DNA from: CAVPWP01 sp963709395
Lineage (GTDB): Bacteria; Pseudomonadota; Alphaproteobacteria; Rhodobacterales; Rhodobacteraceae
Direction of reading: 5' to 3'
DNA length: 64,000 nt
NCBI GenBank assembly: GCA_963709395.1
Contig: CAVPWP010000008.1
Location: 1 to 64,000 of the forward strand
A model generated the notes under the pieces. It worked only from the letters and a program-made list of their open reading frames with translations. It had not been told where the DNA came from and did no database searches. This document shows positions 9,148 to 17,820 of the stretch, piece after piece. The first letter of the stretch is position 1. Each line of letters begins with the position of its first letter. Position numbers and translations under genes: made by a program.

Positions 9148-9555
9148 ATGGAGATCAACGACCTACGCAAGGCGGGGCTCAAGGCCACCACTGCCAGGTT
9201 GCGGATTCTGGAAGTCCTGCAGCAGGGGGGTACCCAGCACCTCAGCGCGGAAGAGATCTATCGTCGGCTCGTTGAGTCTGGTGAGGAGGTCGGTCTGGCC
9301 ACCGTGTATCGGGTGCTGACGCAGTTCGAGAATGCCGGGCTGGTCACGCGCCACAATTTCTCGGGCGACCATTCGGTTTTCGAAATTGGTTCCCGCAAGC
9401 ATCACGACCACATGGTGTGCGGTGAGACTGGCCGGGTTATCGAGTTCTCCAGTGAGGAGATTGAGCGCTTGCAGCGCGAGATCGCCCGCAAACATGGCTA
9501 CGAGCTGGTCGACCACAGTCTGGTGCTGTACGTACGGCCGCTGAAGGAAGAGTGA
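9148..9555 (+). CDS. fur: Ferric uptake regulator Fur
   Basis: 135 residues, intact. The start LRKAGLKATTARLRILEVL and HLSAEEIYRRL, then GLATVYRVLTQFENAGLV, make the winged helix. HHDHMVCGETGRVIEF carries the metal-binding His/Cys residues, and the end lacks the second CxxC pair of some Fur proteins, as in Pseudomonas Fur. With iron it represses uptake genes. It is divergent from bamE and convergent with recN, whose stop is one base away. No clear Fur box was seen in the 85-bp bamE gap. Confidence 0.93.
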   Translation: MEINDLRKAGLKATTARLRILEVLQQGGTQHLSAEEIYRRLVESGEEVGLATVYRVLTQFENAGLVTRHNFSGDHSVFEIGSRKHHDHMVCGETGRVIEFSSEEIERLQREIARKHGYELVDHSLVLYVRPLKEE

Positions 9556-9556
9556 C

Positions 9557-11288
9557 TCAGGCTGGCGCGCGCCGCCGACCGGCTGCTTTCCGCGGCTTGC
9601 TCCCGGCGGGCTCAGTTGCCGCCGCCAGCATTTCCTGTGCGTGGGCCCGCGTTTGTGTGGTGATATCCAGGCCACCCAGCATCCTCGCGGTTTCCTCTAT
9701 GCGCTCTGCTGCATCGAGCTTTTGCACCGAGGTGCGGGTCTGCCCGCGTGTGGCCTGTTTGCGCACCGTGAAGTGCTGGCTGGCCTGCACTGCTACCTGC
9801 GGCAGGTGCGTGACGCACAGTACCTGACGCTGACCGCTGAGTTCGCGCAACTTGCGGCCGACGATTTCTGCGACTGCACCGCCTACGCCGGCGTCGACCT
9901 CGTCGAAGATCAGTGTGGGCGCGCCGTGCGCTGCTGTGGCAACTACCTGAATGGCCAGGTTGAGGCGCGACAGTTCGCCACCTGAGGCAACGCGGCTCAT
10001 CGGTGCCGGGGGCTGGCCGGGATTGGCACTGACCAGAAACTCTACATCGTCAGCACCCTCAGGTCCGATCGCTGAGTCCGCCAGCGGCCGGATGCGAATC
10101 TCAAACTGGCCGCCGGGCATGCCGAGTGTCGCCATGTTTGCGGTGATGGCCTGCGCGAGCTTTGCTGCTGCCTTGCTGCGCTGTGTGGTGAGTTGTGCGG
10201 CGAGCTTTTCCAGCGCGCTGCGTCTTTCAGCAGCGATGCTTTCGAGGCGGGTGCAGCTCTCGGCGTAGTTGCCCAGTTGTTCCAGTTCATCGCCGAGTCG
10301 GTTTGCAGGGCTGGCAGTTCATCCGGTGTGGTGCGGTGCTTGCGTGCCGCCTCCTGCAGGGCTGCCAGCCGGTCATCGAGTTCGCTCTCACGGGCCGGGT
10401 CCTGGTCAAGCGTATCGATGCGCTGCCGGATCAGGTCTGCAGCCTCGTGAATCTGGATATCGGCCTCTGTGAGCATCTGCAGGGCAGTCTCCAGTCCCGG
10501 GTCGAAGCTCAGGACCTCGTTCAATGCCTGGCGCAGCGGCGACCGCAGACTGTGCAGAGCCGCTCTCGTCGTCATAGGTGCGGCCCAGTGCCGTATGCAA
10601 TGCGCTGGCGATCTGTGTGCGGTGCTGCAGGGTGAGATGCTCGCGCCCGACTTCAGCGTATTCGCCCACGTGCGGGTTGAGGGCCTGTAATTCCCTGAGC
10701 TGGAAGGCGAGCAGTTCGCGCCGGCTGTCCCGGTCACGCTCGTGAGCTTGAAGCTCGTGGTATGCCTCTCGGCAGCCTGCCAGCTGCGCCAGGTTTCACG
10801 TAGCGTGGCGCACAGGTTGAGGGTGTCACCGGTGCTGTCGAGGATCTCGCGCTGGCTGTTCTTGTGGCGCAAGGACTGGTAGTCCTGCTGCCCGCAGATG
10901 TCCACCAGCAGTCTGCCGAGTTCACGCAGCGTCTGTACTGGTACGGGCCGTCCGTTGATCCAGGCGCGCGAGCGGCCGTCGTTGCCGAACTATGCGACGC
11001 AGTACGCAATCAGCGGGTTCCTCGCCCCGGTCGTTCTCTGTCAGCCAGGCAGCAGCTGCAACGCTGTCGCTTGTGTCGAAGCTTGCAGTGACTTCGAGGC
11101 GTTCCGCACCGCTGCGAATGGCCAGCGCGTCGCTGCGTTGGCGTTCGCCAAGCGCCAGCGCCAGTGCGTCTATGAGTATGGATTTGCCGGCACCGGTCTC
11201 GCCAGTCAGCGTCGTAAAGCCGGGGCCGATCTCGATTCGCGACCGATTCGATGACGGCCAGGTCGCGGATGTGCAATTCGCGCAGCAC
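9557..11288 (-). CDS. recN: DNA repair protein RecN, frameshifted
   Basis: RecN is an SMC-like ATPase of double-strand break repair. The start LRELHIRDLAVIES is at a GTG (11288) overlapping the nadK stop (TAGTG). The Walker A region TGETGAGKSILIDAL, with the downstream LALGERQR, is visible after a frame change near 11230. The C-terminal half has SRVASGGELSRLNLAIQ (ABC signature), TLIFDEVDAGVGG (Walker B) and VLCVTHLPQVA (His-loop). The middle is coiled coil, read only through many frame changes (about 10,130-11,200). The length of about 575 residues fits the family, so the protein is complete in plan but broken in this sequence. Confidence 0.85.
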
Positions 11289-11624
11289 TAGCCACCAGCA
11301 GCTTCAGGAGGGAGGTGAGCGGGTGTGCTGTCCCGCGCATCACGCCCCCAGAGGAGCTTGCTGCGCAGGATTCCAAAGTAGTCATAGCCGACCGGATGGA
11401 TGAGTTCGATCCGTTCTTTGGCGGCACGCACCTGGATGCTCCATCCGGGCCGAGCTGTCCGACCGGTTCGCCGTCGCAGCTGACATCTGCGCGCTCGGAC
11501 TGTGCGGCCCGCAGCCTGACTTCCGCGACGCGCGTGGCCGGAATCACCAGCGGCCGGTCACTGAGCGTATGTGGACAGATCGGGATCAGGAGCAGCGCTT
11601 CCAGGCTGGGTTCGACGATGGGCC
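11288..11624 (-). CDS. nadK: NAD kinase, C-terminal third only
   Basis: NAD kinase phosphorylates NAD to NADP. The visible part begins at PIVEPSLEALLLIPICPHT, the conserved stretch just after the missing GST-AY substrate loop, and goes on with SDRPLVIPATRVAEVRLR, a Cys-Asp-Gly site (SCDGEPVGQL), and, after a frame change near 11430, RIELIHPVGYDYFGILRSKL. It ends at TAG (11288), overlapping the recN start. About 190 N-terminal residues are absent: upstream sequence is instead the start of a DEAD-box helicase in a different genome style. The gene is cut by the join and not merely frameshifted. Confidence 0.8.
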
Positions 11625-11630
11625 GTCACG
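11619..11630. other. Probable chimeric junction between two genomes
   Basis: On the minus strand a helicase N-terminus (ending ...LAVT) passes directly into the nadK C-terminus (starting PIVEP). The overlap is only a few bases of GGCC. Left of it gene order is gammaproteobacterial; right of it every gene is of Rhodobacteraceae type. No transposase, integrase or target duplication is seen here, and the tRNA-Gly is 450 bp away. An assembly join is the simplest reading. Confidence 0.75.
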
Positions 11631-11698
11631 GCCAGTTGCACATCGGTCAGCGTGTCGAACCCGCGTTCGGCCAGAGCTTCTGAAAGGGTCGGGATCAT
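11624..11698 (-). CDS. DEAD-box RNA helicase, N-terminal fragment
   Basis: From the ATG at 11698 the minus strand reads IPTLSEALAERGFDTLTDVQ, a close match in style to the Q-motif start of DEAD/DEAH helicases in Rhodobacteraceae (aromatic residue, then a Gln before the ATP site). Only about 25 residues remain before the sequence turns into nadK, so the Walker A and DEAD motifs are missing. The identification rests on this short stretch. The promoter would lie in 11,699-11,844, where no gene is seen. Confidence 0.55.
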
Positions 11699-11844
11699 GA
11701 GGAAAACATCCGTGGGATCGTGCGAGGGCGCTATGCGCCGAAGAGCGCACCGCTATGGTATCGGGCGCGGCATGTCTAGGCACATGCGCTGTCGGGGCGA
11801 TGTCTTGTCCCGAACGGAGAGGCCCATCGTGACCACCGGCGATG

Positions 11845-12039
11845 TCACAGCACCCATCCGACCGGAAGCCACGAGACAACTCTGGCCGCGGCCCGCTTGA
11901 GGGCGGTTGTTGCCGGGTCCATGTCGTAGGTCAGGCTGGTCCCGTCCGACAACGTCTCGGTCCAGATCAGGCCACCGTCCCTGACCCTCAGGTCGGGACG
12001 CTGCAGGAGAGAGATGCAGCCATCGCGCAGCCGGGACAT
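11845..12039 (-). CDS. Small hypothetical protein, resembles a phospholipase D C-terminus
   Basis: A 64-residue frame from the ATG at 12039. GGLIWTETLSDGTSLTYD and the end VVSWLPVGWVL look like the last part of phospholipase-D-family proteins, which often end in a LLPIE-like motif. The catalytic HKD motifs are absent. A stop codon lies in frame just upstream and the tRNA-Gly begins about 46 bp upstream, so no larger gene fits here. It may be a gene remnant or a true small protein. AAGGG about 20 bases before the ATG is a weak ribosome site. Confidence 0.35.
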   Translation of the reverse strand: MSRLRDGCISLLQRPDLRVRDGGLIWTETLSDGTSLTYDMDPATTALKRAAARVVSWLPVGWVL

Positions 12040-12085
12040 CGCGCTTGACCCTTCATGACCCTTGAAATATGCCTCCCTGCGTTAA

Positions 12086-12159
<74 letters not shown>

Positions 12160-12237
12160 GCGATCAATCTGACGCACTGAACCGGCTTGTGAGGCGACGG
12201 TCTAGCCGTTATCCAACCTCCACTCGAAGGGGGACGC

Positions 12238-14031
12238 ATGGCAGACCCGGGCATCCAGTCCGAAGCGGAACGCGAGAAATCGCGCAACCTGAAGGCGCTG
12301 AGCGCCCTCTGGCCATTCGTGCTGCCCTATCGCAGGCTGATGGCGGCGGCGATCGCGGCGCTGGTGCTGACGGCCTGCGTCTCGCTCATCCTGCCGCTTG
12401 CCGTGCGCCGGGTCGTCGACGGGTTCGAGACCTCGGCCGCGGCGCTGCTCGACAGCTATTTCCTCGCGGCGCTTGGCGTGGCGGGCCTGCTCGCCGTGGG
12501 AACCGGTCTGCGCTACTACCTCGTCACGCTTCTGGGCGAGCGGGTCGTGGCCGATATCCGCAAGGCGCTCTTCGACCGCATGATCGGGATGAGCCCGGCC
12601 TATTTCGAGAAGATCATGACCGGAGAGGTGCTGAGCCGGATCACCACCGACACCACGCTGATCCTCAGCGTGATCGGGTCGTCCGTGTCGATCGCCCTGC
12701 GCAACGCGCTGATCCTGACGGGCGGGCTTGTGATGCTCTTCGTCACCGCGCCGAAGCTTGCCGCGCTGGTGCTGCTGATCGTTCCCGCGGTCATCGTGCC
12801 GATCATACTGCTGGGCCGGCGCCTGCGCGTGCTGAGCCGGCAGAACCAGGACTGGATCGCGGCTTCGTCGGGCAATGCCTCCGAGGCGCTGTTGTCGGTC
12901 CAGACCGTGCAGGCCTTCACCCATGAGGGCGAAAGCCGCGGCACATTCGCCCGCGTGACGGACCAGTCCTTCCAGTCGGCGCGAACCCGGGTGCGGGTGC
13001 GCGCGCTCATGACCGTGATCGTGATCACGCTGGTCTTTGCGGGCATCGTCGGGGTGCTCTGGATCGGGGCGCGCGACGTGCGGGCCGATGTCATGACGGT
13101 GGGCGAACTGGTGCAGTTCGTCATCTACGCGGTGATGGTGGCCGGCGGCGCCGCAGCACTGTCCGAGATCTGGGGCGAGCTTCAGCGCGCCGCCGGCGCC
13201 AGCGAACGCCTGGCCGAGCTTCTGGAGGCCGCCGACACAGTGAACGACCCAGAGGTGCCGGTGCCCGCCCCGGTCCCGGTGCGTGGACGGATCACCTTCG
13301 AGGACGTGGTCTTCCATTATCCCTCACGCCCCGAGCAGTCCGCACTGGACAACGTGCGCTTCACGATCGAGCCGGGTGAGACGGTGGCCCTTGTCGGTCC
13401 CTCGGGGGCTGGCAAGACAACCGTGATCCAGCTGATCCAGCGGTTCTACGATCCGGCGTCGGGGGCCATACTACTTGACGGGGTCGATCTTCGGCAGATG
13501 GCGCGCGCCGACTTCCGGCAGTCGATCGCGCTGGTTCCGCAGGACCCGGTGATCTTCGCGGCCTCGGCGCGCGAGAACATCCGCTTCGGCCGCCCCGATG
13601 CTACCGATACCGAAGTCGAGGCCGCCGCTCGGGCCGCGGCCGCGCATGACTTTCTGATGGCCTTGCCGCAGGGCTACGACACCTATGTAGGCGAGCGCGG
13701 CGTGATGCTGTCGGGCGGGCAGAAGCAGCGGGTGGCCATTGCCCGCGCGATCCTGCGTGATGCGCCTGTCCTGCTTCTGGACGAGGCGACCTCGGCGCTC
13801 GATGCCGAAAGCGAGCGCGCGGTGCAGCAGGCCGTCGACATGCTGGCGCGCGACCGGACCACGGTGATCGTCGCCCACCGGCTTGCCACCGTGAAGAAGG
13901 CCGACCGGATCCTGGTGTTCGAGCAGGGCCGTATCGTGGCCGAGGGCACGCACGCCGATCTTGTGGCCGAGGGCGGTCTTTACGCCCGGCTCGCGCGGCT
14001 GCAGTTCACCGAAGGGCTGGCCGCCGAATAG
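12238..14031 (+). CDS. ABC exporter (fused permease and ATPase), MsbA/LmrA type
   Basis: 597 residues. Six transmembrane helices in residues about 25-310 (ABC membrane type-1), then an ATPase domain: Walker A GPSGAGKTTVIQLIQ, Q-loop VPQDP, signature LSGGQKQRVAIARAI, Walker B VLLLDEATSALD, and His-loop VIVAHRLATV. Such half-transporters work as homodimers in the inner membrane and export lipids, drugs or peptides; the substrate cannot be told. It is a single gene just after tRNA-Gly. A GC-rich inverted repeat follows the stop. Intact, with no frameshift. Confidence 0.9.
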   Translation: MADPGIQSEAEREKSRNLKALSALWPFVLPYRRLMAAAIAALVLTACVSLILPLAVRRVVDGFETSAAALLDSYFLAALGVAGLLAVGTGLRYYLVTLLGERVVADIRKALFDRMIGMSPAYFEKIMTGEVLSRITTDTTLILSVIGSSVSIALRNALILTGGLVMLFVTAPKLAALVLLIVPAVIVPIILLGRRLRVLSRQNQDWIAASSGNASEALLSVQTVQAFTHEGESRGTFARVTDQSFQSARTRVRVRALMTVIVITLVFAGIVGVLWIGARDVRADVMTVGELVQFVIYAVMVAGGAAALSEIWGELQRAAGASERLAELLEAADTVNDPEVPVPAPVPVRGRITFEDVVFHYPSRPEQSALDNVRFTIEPGETVALVGPSGAGKTTVIQLIQRFYDPASGAILLDGVDLRQMARADFRQSIALVPQDPVIFAASARENIRFGRPDATDTEVEAAARAAAAHDFLMALPQGYDTYVGERGVMLSGGQKQRVAIARAILRDAPVLLLDEATSALDAESERAVQQAVDMLARDRTTVIVAHRLATVKKADRILVFEQGRIVAEGTHADLVAEGGLYARLARLQFTEGLAAE

Positions 14032-14046
14032 CCCGCCCAAGCGGGC
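14031..14046 (+). terminator. Short GC-rich hairpin after the ABC exporter
   Basis: GCCCGC, a 4-base loop and GCGGGC directly after the stop codon of the exporter gene. No T-run follows, so it is only a weak candidate terminator. Confidence 0.3.
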
Positions 14047-14182
14047 CGGTTCGCAGTGGCGATCCTGACCATCGTCTGTGACGTGGCGTTCAATGCGCAG
14101 CGGACGCTTGATCCGGGACGGGCAATTCCCCATTTTCACGGGAAAACTTTTATATGCGCGAATGCGCGTGGGAGGACTTCCG

Positions 14183-16072
14183 ATGAGTAGATGGGCGGCG
14201 CTTGCCGATTCACGGGCGATCGAGGCGGAAACGCCCTGGCAGGAACGGGGCCTTCCCGCCACGCTACATGGCCTTCTGAGCCGGACAGCCGAACGGTTTC
14301 CCGACCACAAGGCGGTTTCATACCAGCTTCTGTCCGGCGCGACCGACAAGGCCGAGACGCTGACCTGGCGCGAACTGCAGGGTCGGGTCTGTCAGGCGGC
14401 CAACCTCTTCCGCAGCCTCGGCGTCGGAGAGACGGACGTGGTCGCCTATGTTCTGCCGAACGCGAACGAAACCGTGGTCACGCTTCTTGGCGGCTGCATC
14501 GCGGGGATCGCCAACCCGATCAACCCGCTGCTCGACCCCGAACAGATCGCCGCCATCCTGCGCGAGACGAAGGCGAAGGTCGTCGTGACGCTCAAGGCCT
14601 TCCCGAAGACGGACGTGCCGCAAAAGGTGGCCGAGGCGCTGAAACACGCCCCCGGCGTCGAAACCGTTCTCGAGGTCGACCTCGTGCGCTATCTGACGCC
14701 GCCGAAGTCGTGGATCGTGCCGCTGATCCGGCCGAAGAACGCGACGGCGCACGGCAAGCGGGTGCTCGACTTCAACGCCGAATGCGCCCGGCAAAGCCGC
14801 ACGCTGACCTTCCCCGACAGCACGGGCGACCGGGTGGCCGCCTATTTCCACACCGGCGGCACGACCGGGATGCCCAAGGTCGCACAGCACACCTATGGCG
14901 GCATGATCTACAATGGCTGGCTGGGCGACACGCTCTTGTTCAGCGAGACCGACAACATCATCTGTCCGCTGCCCTTGTTTCACGTCTTTGCCTGCCATGT
15001 GATCCTGATGGCGGCGCTGAGTTCGGGCGCGCATGTGGTCTTTCCGACACCTGCGGGCTATCGGGGCGAAGGGGTCTTCGACAATTTCTGGAAGCTGATC
15101 GAACGCTGGCAGATCACCTTCGTCATCACCGTTCCGACCGCGATCTCGGCCCTCATGCAGCGCCCGGTCAATGCCGATGTCTCGTCGGTGAAGACCGCGT
15201 TCTCGGGGTCGTCGCCGCTTCCGGTCGAGCTTTACAAGCGGTTCGAGAAAGCCACCGGGGTCAAGATCATCGAAGGCTACGGTCTGACCGAGGCGACCTG
15301 TCTCGTCTCGTGCAATCCCATCGACGGCGAGAAGAAGATCGGGTCGGTCGGAATCCCGTTTCCCTATACCGACGTGAAGATCCTCGTTCACACCTCCGAT
15401 GACGGGGTGGCCGAGATGCCCGTCGACGACGTCGGCGAGATCTGCGTCGCCAATCCCGGCGTCCTGCCGGGAGCGACCTACACCGAATCCGACAAGAACC
15501 TGCATCTTTTCCACTACGACCAGTATCTGCGCACCGGCGATCTGGGGCGCATCGACAAGGACGGCTATCTCTGGATCACGGGTCGCGCCAAGGACCTGAT
15601 CATCCGGGGCGGCCACAACATCGACCCGGCCGAGATCGAAGAGGCGCTGGCCGGTCATGATGCCGTCGCCATGGTCGGCGCCATCGGTCAGCCCGACGCC
15701 CATTCCGGCGAACTGCCCTGCGCCTATGTCGAGCTTGTCGCCGGAGCGCAGGTGACGACGGACGAACTGATGGACTATGCCCGCGCGCATATCAAGGAGC
15801 GCGCGGCTCATCCCAAGCATGTCGAGATCCTGGACGAACTGCCCAAGACCGCCGTGGGAAAGGTGTTCAAGCCCGATCTGCGCCGCCACGCCATCACGCG
15901 CATCTACAACGGCGCGCTGAAGGACGCGGGTCTTTCGGTCGAGGTGGTCGAGGTGATCGAGGACAAGAAACGCGGCCTCGTCGCCCGCCTGCACCGCAAG
16001 GGCGACGTGGACGAGGCCAGGGTCTCGGAGGCACTGGGCTCCTTCACCCGGCCCTGGGAATGGGCGGCCTGA
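14183..16072 (+). CDS. Acyl-CoA synthetase (AMP-forming)
   Basis: 629 residues from the ATG at 14183, with GGAGG 8 bases before it. The AMP-binding fold is shown by FHTGGTTGMPKVAQHT (P-loop), IIEGYGLTEATCLVSCNP, YLRTGDLGRIDKDGYLWI and GRAKDLIIRGGHNI (hinge and A8 motif), with the catalytic Lys in PKTAVGKVFKPDL. The enzyme activates a carboxylic acid to its CoA thioester via an acyl-adenylate. The long form and C-terminal extension fit fatty-acyl-CoA synthetases of Rhodobacteraceae, but the exact acid is unknown. Intact. Confidence 0.9.
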   Translation: MSRWAALADSRAIEAETPWQERGLPATLHGLLSRTAERFPDHKAVSYQLLSGATDKAETLTWRELQGRVCQAANLFRSLGVGETDVVAYVLPNANETVVTLLGGCIAGIANPINPLLDPEQIAAILRETKAKVVVTLKAFPKTDVPQKVAEALKHAPGVETVLEVDLVRYLTPPKSWIVPLIRPKNATAHGKRVLDFNAECARQSRTLTFPDSTGDRVAAYFHTGGTTGMPKVAQHTYGGMIYNGWLGDTLLFSETDNIICPLPLFHVFACHVILMAALSSGAHVVFPTPAGYRGEGVFDNFWKLIERWQITFVITVPTAISALMQRPVNADVSSVKTAFSGSSPLPVELYKRFEKATGVKIIEGYGLTEATCLVSCNPIDGEKKIGSVGIPFPYTDVKILVHTSDDGVAEMPVDDVGEICVANPGVLPGATYTESDKNLHLFHYDQYLRTGDLGRIDKDGYLWITGRAKDLIIRGGHNIDPAEIEEALAGHDAVAMVGAIGQPDAHSGELPCAYVELVAGAQVTTDELMDYARAHIKERAAHPKHVEILDELPKTAVGKVFKPDLRRHAITRIYNGALKDAGLSVEVVEVIEDKKRGLVARLHRKGDVDEARVSEALGSFTRPWEWAA

Positions 16073-16121
16073 TCGCATCCACCTCCTCGCCAAACCCGTC
16101 CGATCGCGCTACGAGCGGTGC

Positions 16122-16631
16122 ATGACAGGCGACGGCGACACCGACGAAGACACAGACGAAGACCGGGTTCTGGCGATGCTGCGCCCCTCGGGGCCGCGGG
16201 CGACCGTCGGCATGGGGTCGCTCGCTGTGCTGGGGGCGTTCCTGCTCTGGACGGCGATCGCGACGCCGCCGGCGGACGCGGGATGGATGGCCGTGATGAT
16301 CGGCATATCCGCGCTCTCGTTCTGGGGCGCGTTCGAGATGTACCGTGCCGCTCGGCAAACCCTCGTCCTGACCCGCACGGCCCTGCGCAGTTCGACGGGG
16401 GTCGAGCTTTTCCGGGTCGCGGATGTGCGCAGCGTCGAGCGCGGTGCGCTTGCGTTCAAGCCGTCGGGTGGCTTCGTGGTCTGGCTTGACGGTCGGCAGC
16501 CGGCCGGTTGGTCGCCGGGTGTCTGGTGGCGCTATCGGCGCATGGTCGGGGTCGGCGGTATCACCCGCGCCACCGAGGCGCGGGCGATGGCCGAGATCCT
16601 TCAGCTGGTCATTGCCGAACGGGTCAGGTGA
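16122..16631 (+). CDS. Hypothetical membrane protein with two helices
   Basis: 169 residues. An acidic start (GDGDTDEDTDEDR) is followed by two transmembrane segments (about residues 30-48 and 53-70), then a soluble part with ALRSSTGVELFRVADVRSV and SGGFVVWLDGR, resembling a PH-like domain after two helices. No named family was recognised. Its 3' end overlaps the convergent TadE-like gene by 8 bases. Base use matches its neighbours. Confidence 0.55.
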   Translation: MTGDGDTDEDTDEDRVLAMLRPSGPRATVGMGSLAVLGAFLLWTAIATPPADAGWMAVMIGISALSFWGAFEMYRAARQTLVLTRTALRSSTGVELFRVADVRSVERGALAFKPSGGFVVWLDGRQPAGWSPGVWWRYRRMVGVGGITRATEARAMAEILQLVIAERVR

Positions 16632-17235
16632 TCGGCGCGGGGTTCAGGCAATTCACCACGGTCGTGCCGTCATCGAAGCCGACCTGGCCGCGATTGAAGC
16701 GCGGGCGAGTCGGAATGAAGTTGGTGAACGTCCGCTCGTCGAGGCCATAGGGCCGACGCAGAAGCGGAATGTAATCCATCTCGGTCTCGACGACGATGAC
16801 TTCGCTGCCCGCCGCCATCACGGGGATGCGGTCTTCGATGTCCGAGATCGCCGTGTGCCGCTCCATCCCGGCGCCGCGCGCCTGGGACCAGCAAAGCACG
16901 AAGTCGATGTCGCCCGTGACCGGGTCGGTCTGCGCTCCCACCACCGAAACCCGCAGGCGGGTGACATAGCGGTCGCGGTTGAGGAAGTTGTGCATCGCCG
17001 CCATGCCGTCGATGTATTCCGGCGTGATGTTCACGATCTCGCGCGAAAGCATGTCCGCGATCGTATAGGCCGACTTCACGTTGATGTTCTGCATCTTGAA
17101 GGCGTCCCAGAAGACGTACATCCCGCCATAGGCCCACAGCATGATCGGCAGGATGATCACCGCTTCGACCGAAAGGGTGGCGTCCTCGTCCTTGAGGAAC
17201 TCGCTGACAAGGGACTTGAGCATCTTCATGTACAT
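16624..17235 (-). CDS. TadE-like pilus-assembly protein (second copy)
   Basis: 203 residues from the ATG at 17235. The start has a short basic stretch, DEDATLSVEAVIILPIML, and one transmembrane helix: this is the TadE/TadG pattern, with a Glu in the hydrophobic segment as in prepilin-like proteins. The rest (SAYTIADMLSREIVNITPEY, VTRLRVSVVGAQTDP) is expected outside the inner membrane. It overlaps the upstream TadE-like gene by one base (TGATG). Third gene of the tad-like set, after TadG-like and TadE-like 1. Confidence 0.75.
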   Translation of the reverse strand: MYMKMLKSLVSEFLKDEDATLSVEAVIILPIMLWAYGGMYVFWDAFKMQNINVKSAYTIADMLSREIVNITPEYIDGMAAMHNFLNRDRYVTRLRVSVVGAQTDPVTGDIDFVLCWSQARGAGMERHTAISDIEDRIPVMAAGSEVIVVETEMDYIPLLRRPYGLDERTFTNFIPTRPRFNRGQVGFDDGTTVVNCLNPAPIT

Positions 17236-17820
17236 CACCGGCTGGGTTCGTTGACGAAGGCGCTGACCGCGACGATGCCATACCCGTTGGGCTCGGAAAT
17301 CCTCGTCGCCTTCTTCGCCCTCGCTTGGGATCCGGTCGAGGATCGCGCCCAGGCCGAAACCCGGCAGGATCGGGTCGACGTTGGCACAAAGCCGAACCAG
17401 CATGAAATCGTTGTTGCCGCCTTCGTTGTAGTCGGGATTGTCGAACGGGTTCACCTCCGAGTTGCGGTCGACGCAGCGGGGCCGGTTGTCGAGCGGCTGC
17501 CAGGTGTCCGAGCTGACGATCTGCAATTCCACCTGCAGGTTCTGCATGCAGTTCGGAACAAGCGTCGACACGTCGCAGATCTGCTGGCGGAATTCCTCGA
17601 AGGTCGGCGGCACCGGTGTTCCGATGCGGATGTCGCGCACCGCGATGTCGAGCCCGCGTTCAAGCTGGACGTTGCGGATCATCATCAGCCCGGCCTCGAC
17701 CGACGAGGCGAAGAGCAGGAAGAATGGCGGAAAGAGCAGCGCGAATTCCACCGTGGCCGTTGCCGACTCGTCGCGCAGGAAACGGCGCAGGGCGCTGCGT
17801 ATGGCGAAAACCGGTCCCAT
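17235..17820 (-). CDS. TadE-like pilus-assembly protein (first copy), one frameshift
   Basis: About 195 residues. FLRDESATATVEFALLFPPF with the following helix is the TadE signature. The later part contains GLDIAVRDIRIGTPVPP, and several cysteines (QICD, PNCM, PRCV, RLCAN) may form disulfides in the periplasm. A base is missing near 17297; after restoring it the C-terminus reads GYGIVAVSAFVNEPSR and stops at 17235-17237. It starts inside the stop of the TadG-like gene (TGATG at 17820), so the three genes are likely translated together. Confidence 0.75.

Noticed and set aside
16624..17820. One 398-residue protein in the TadE region
   Set aside because: It is two TadE-like proteins joined by a lost base near 17,297; the corrected frame ends with a stop at 17,235 overlapping the second start.
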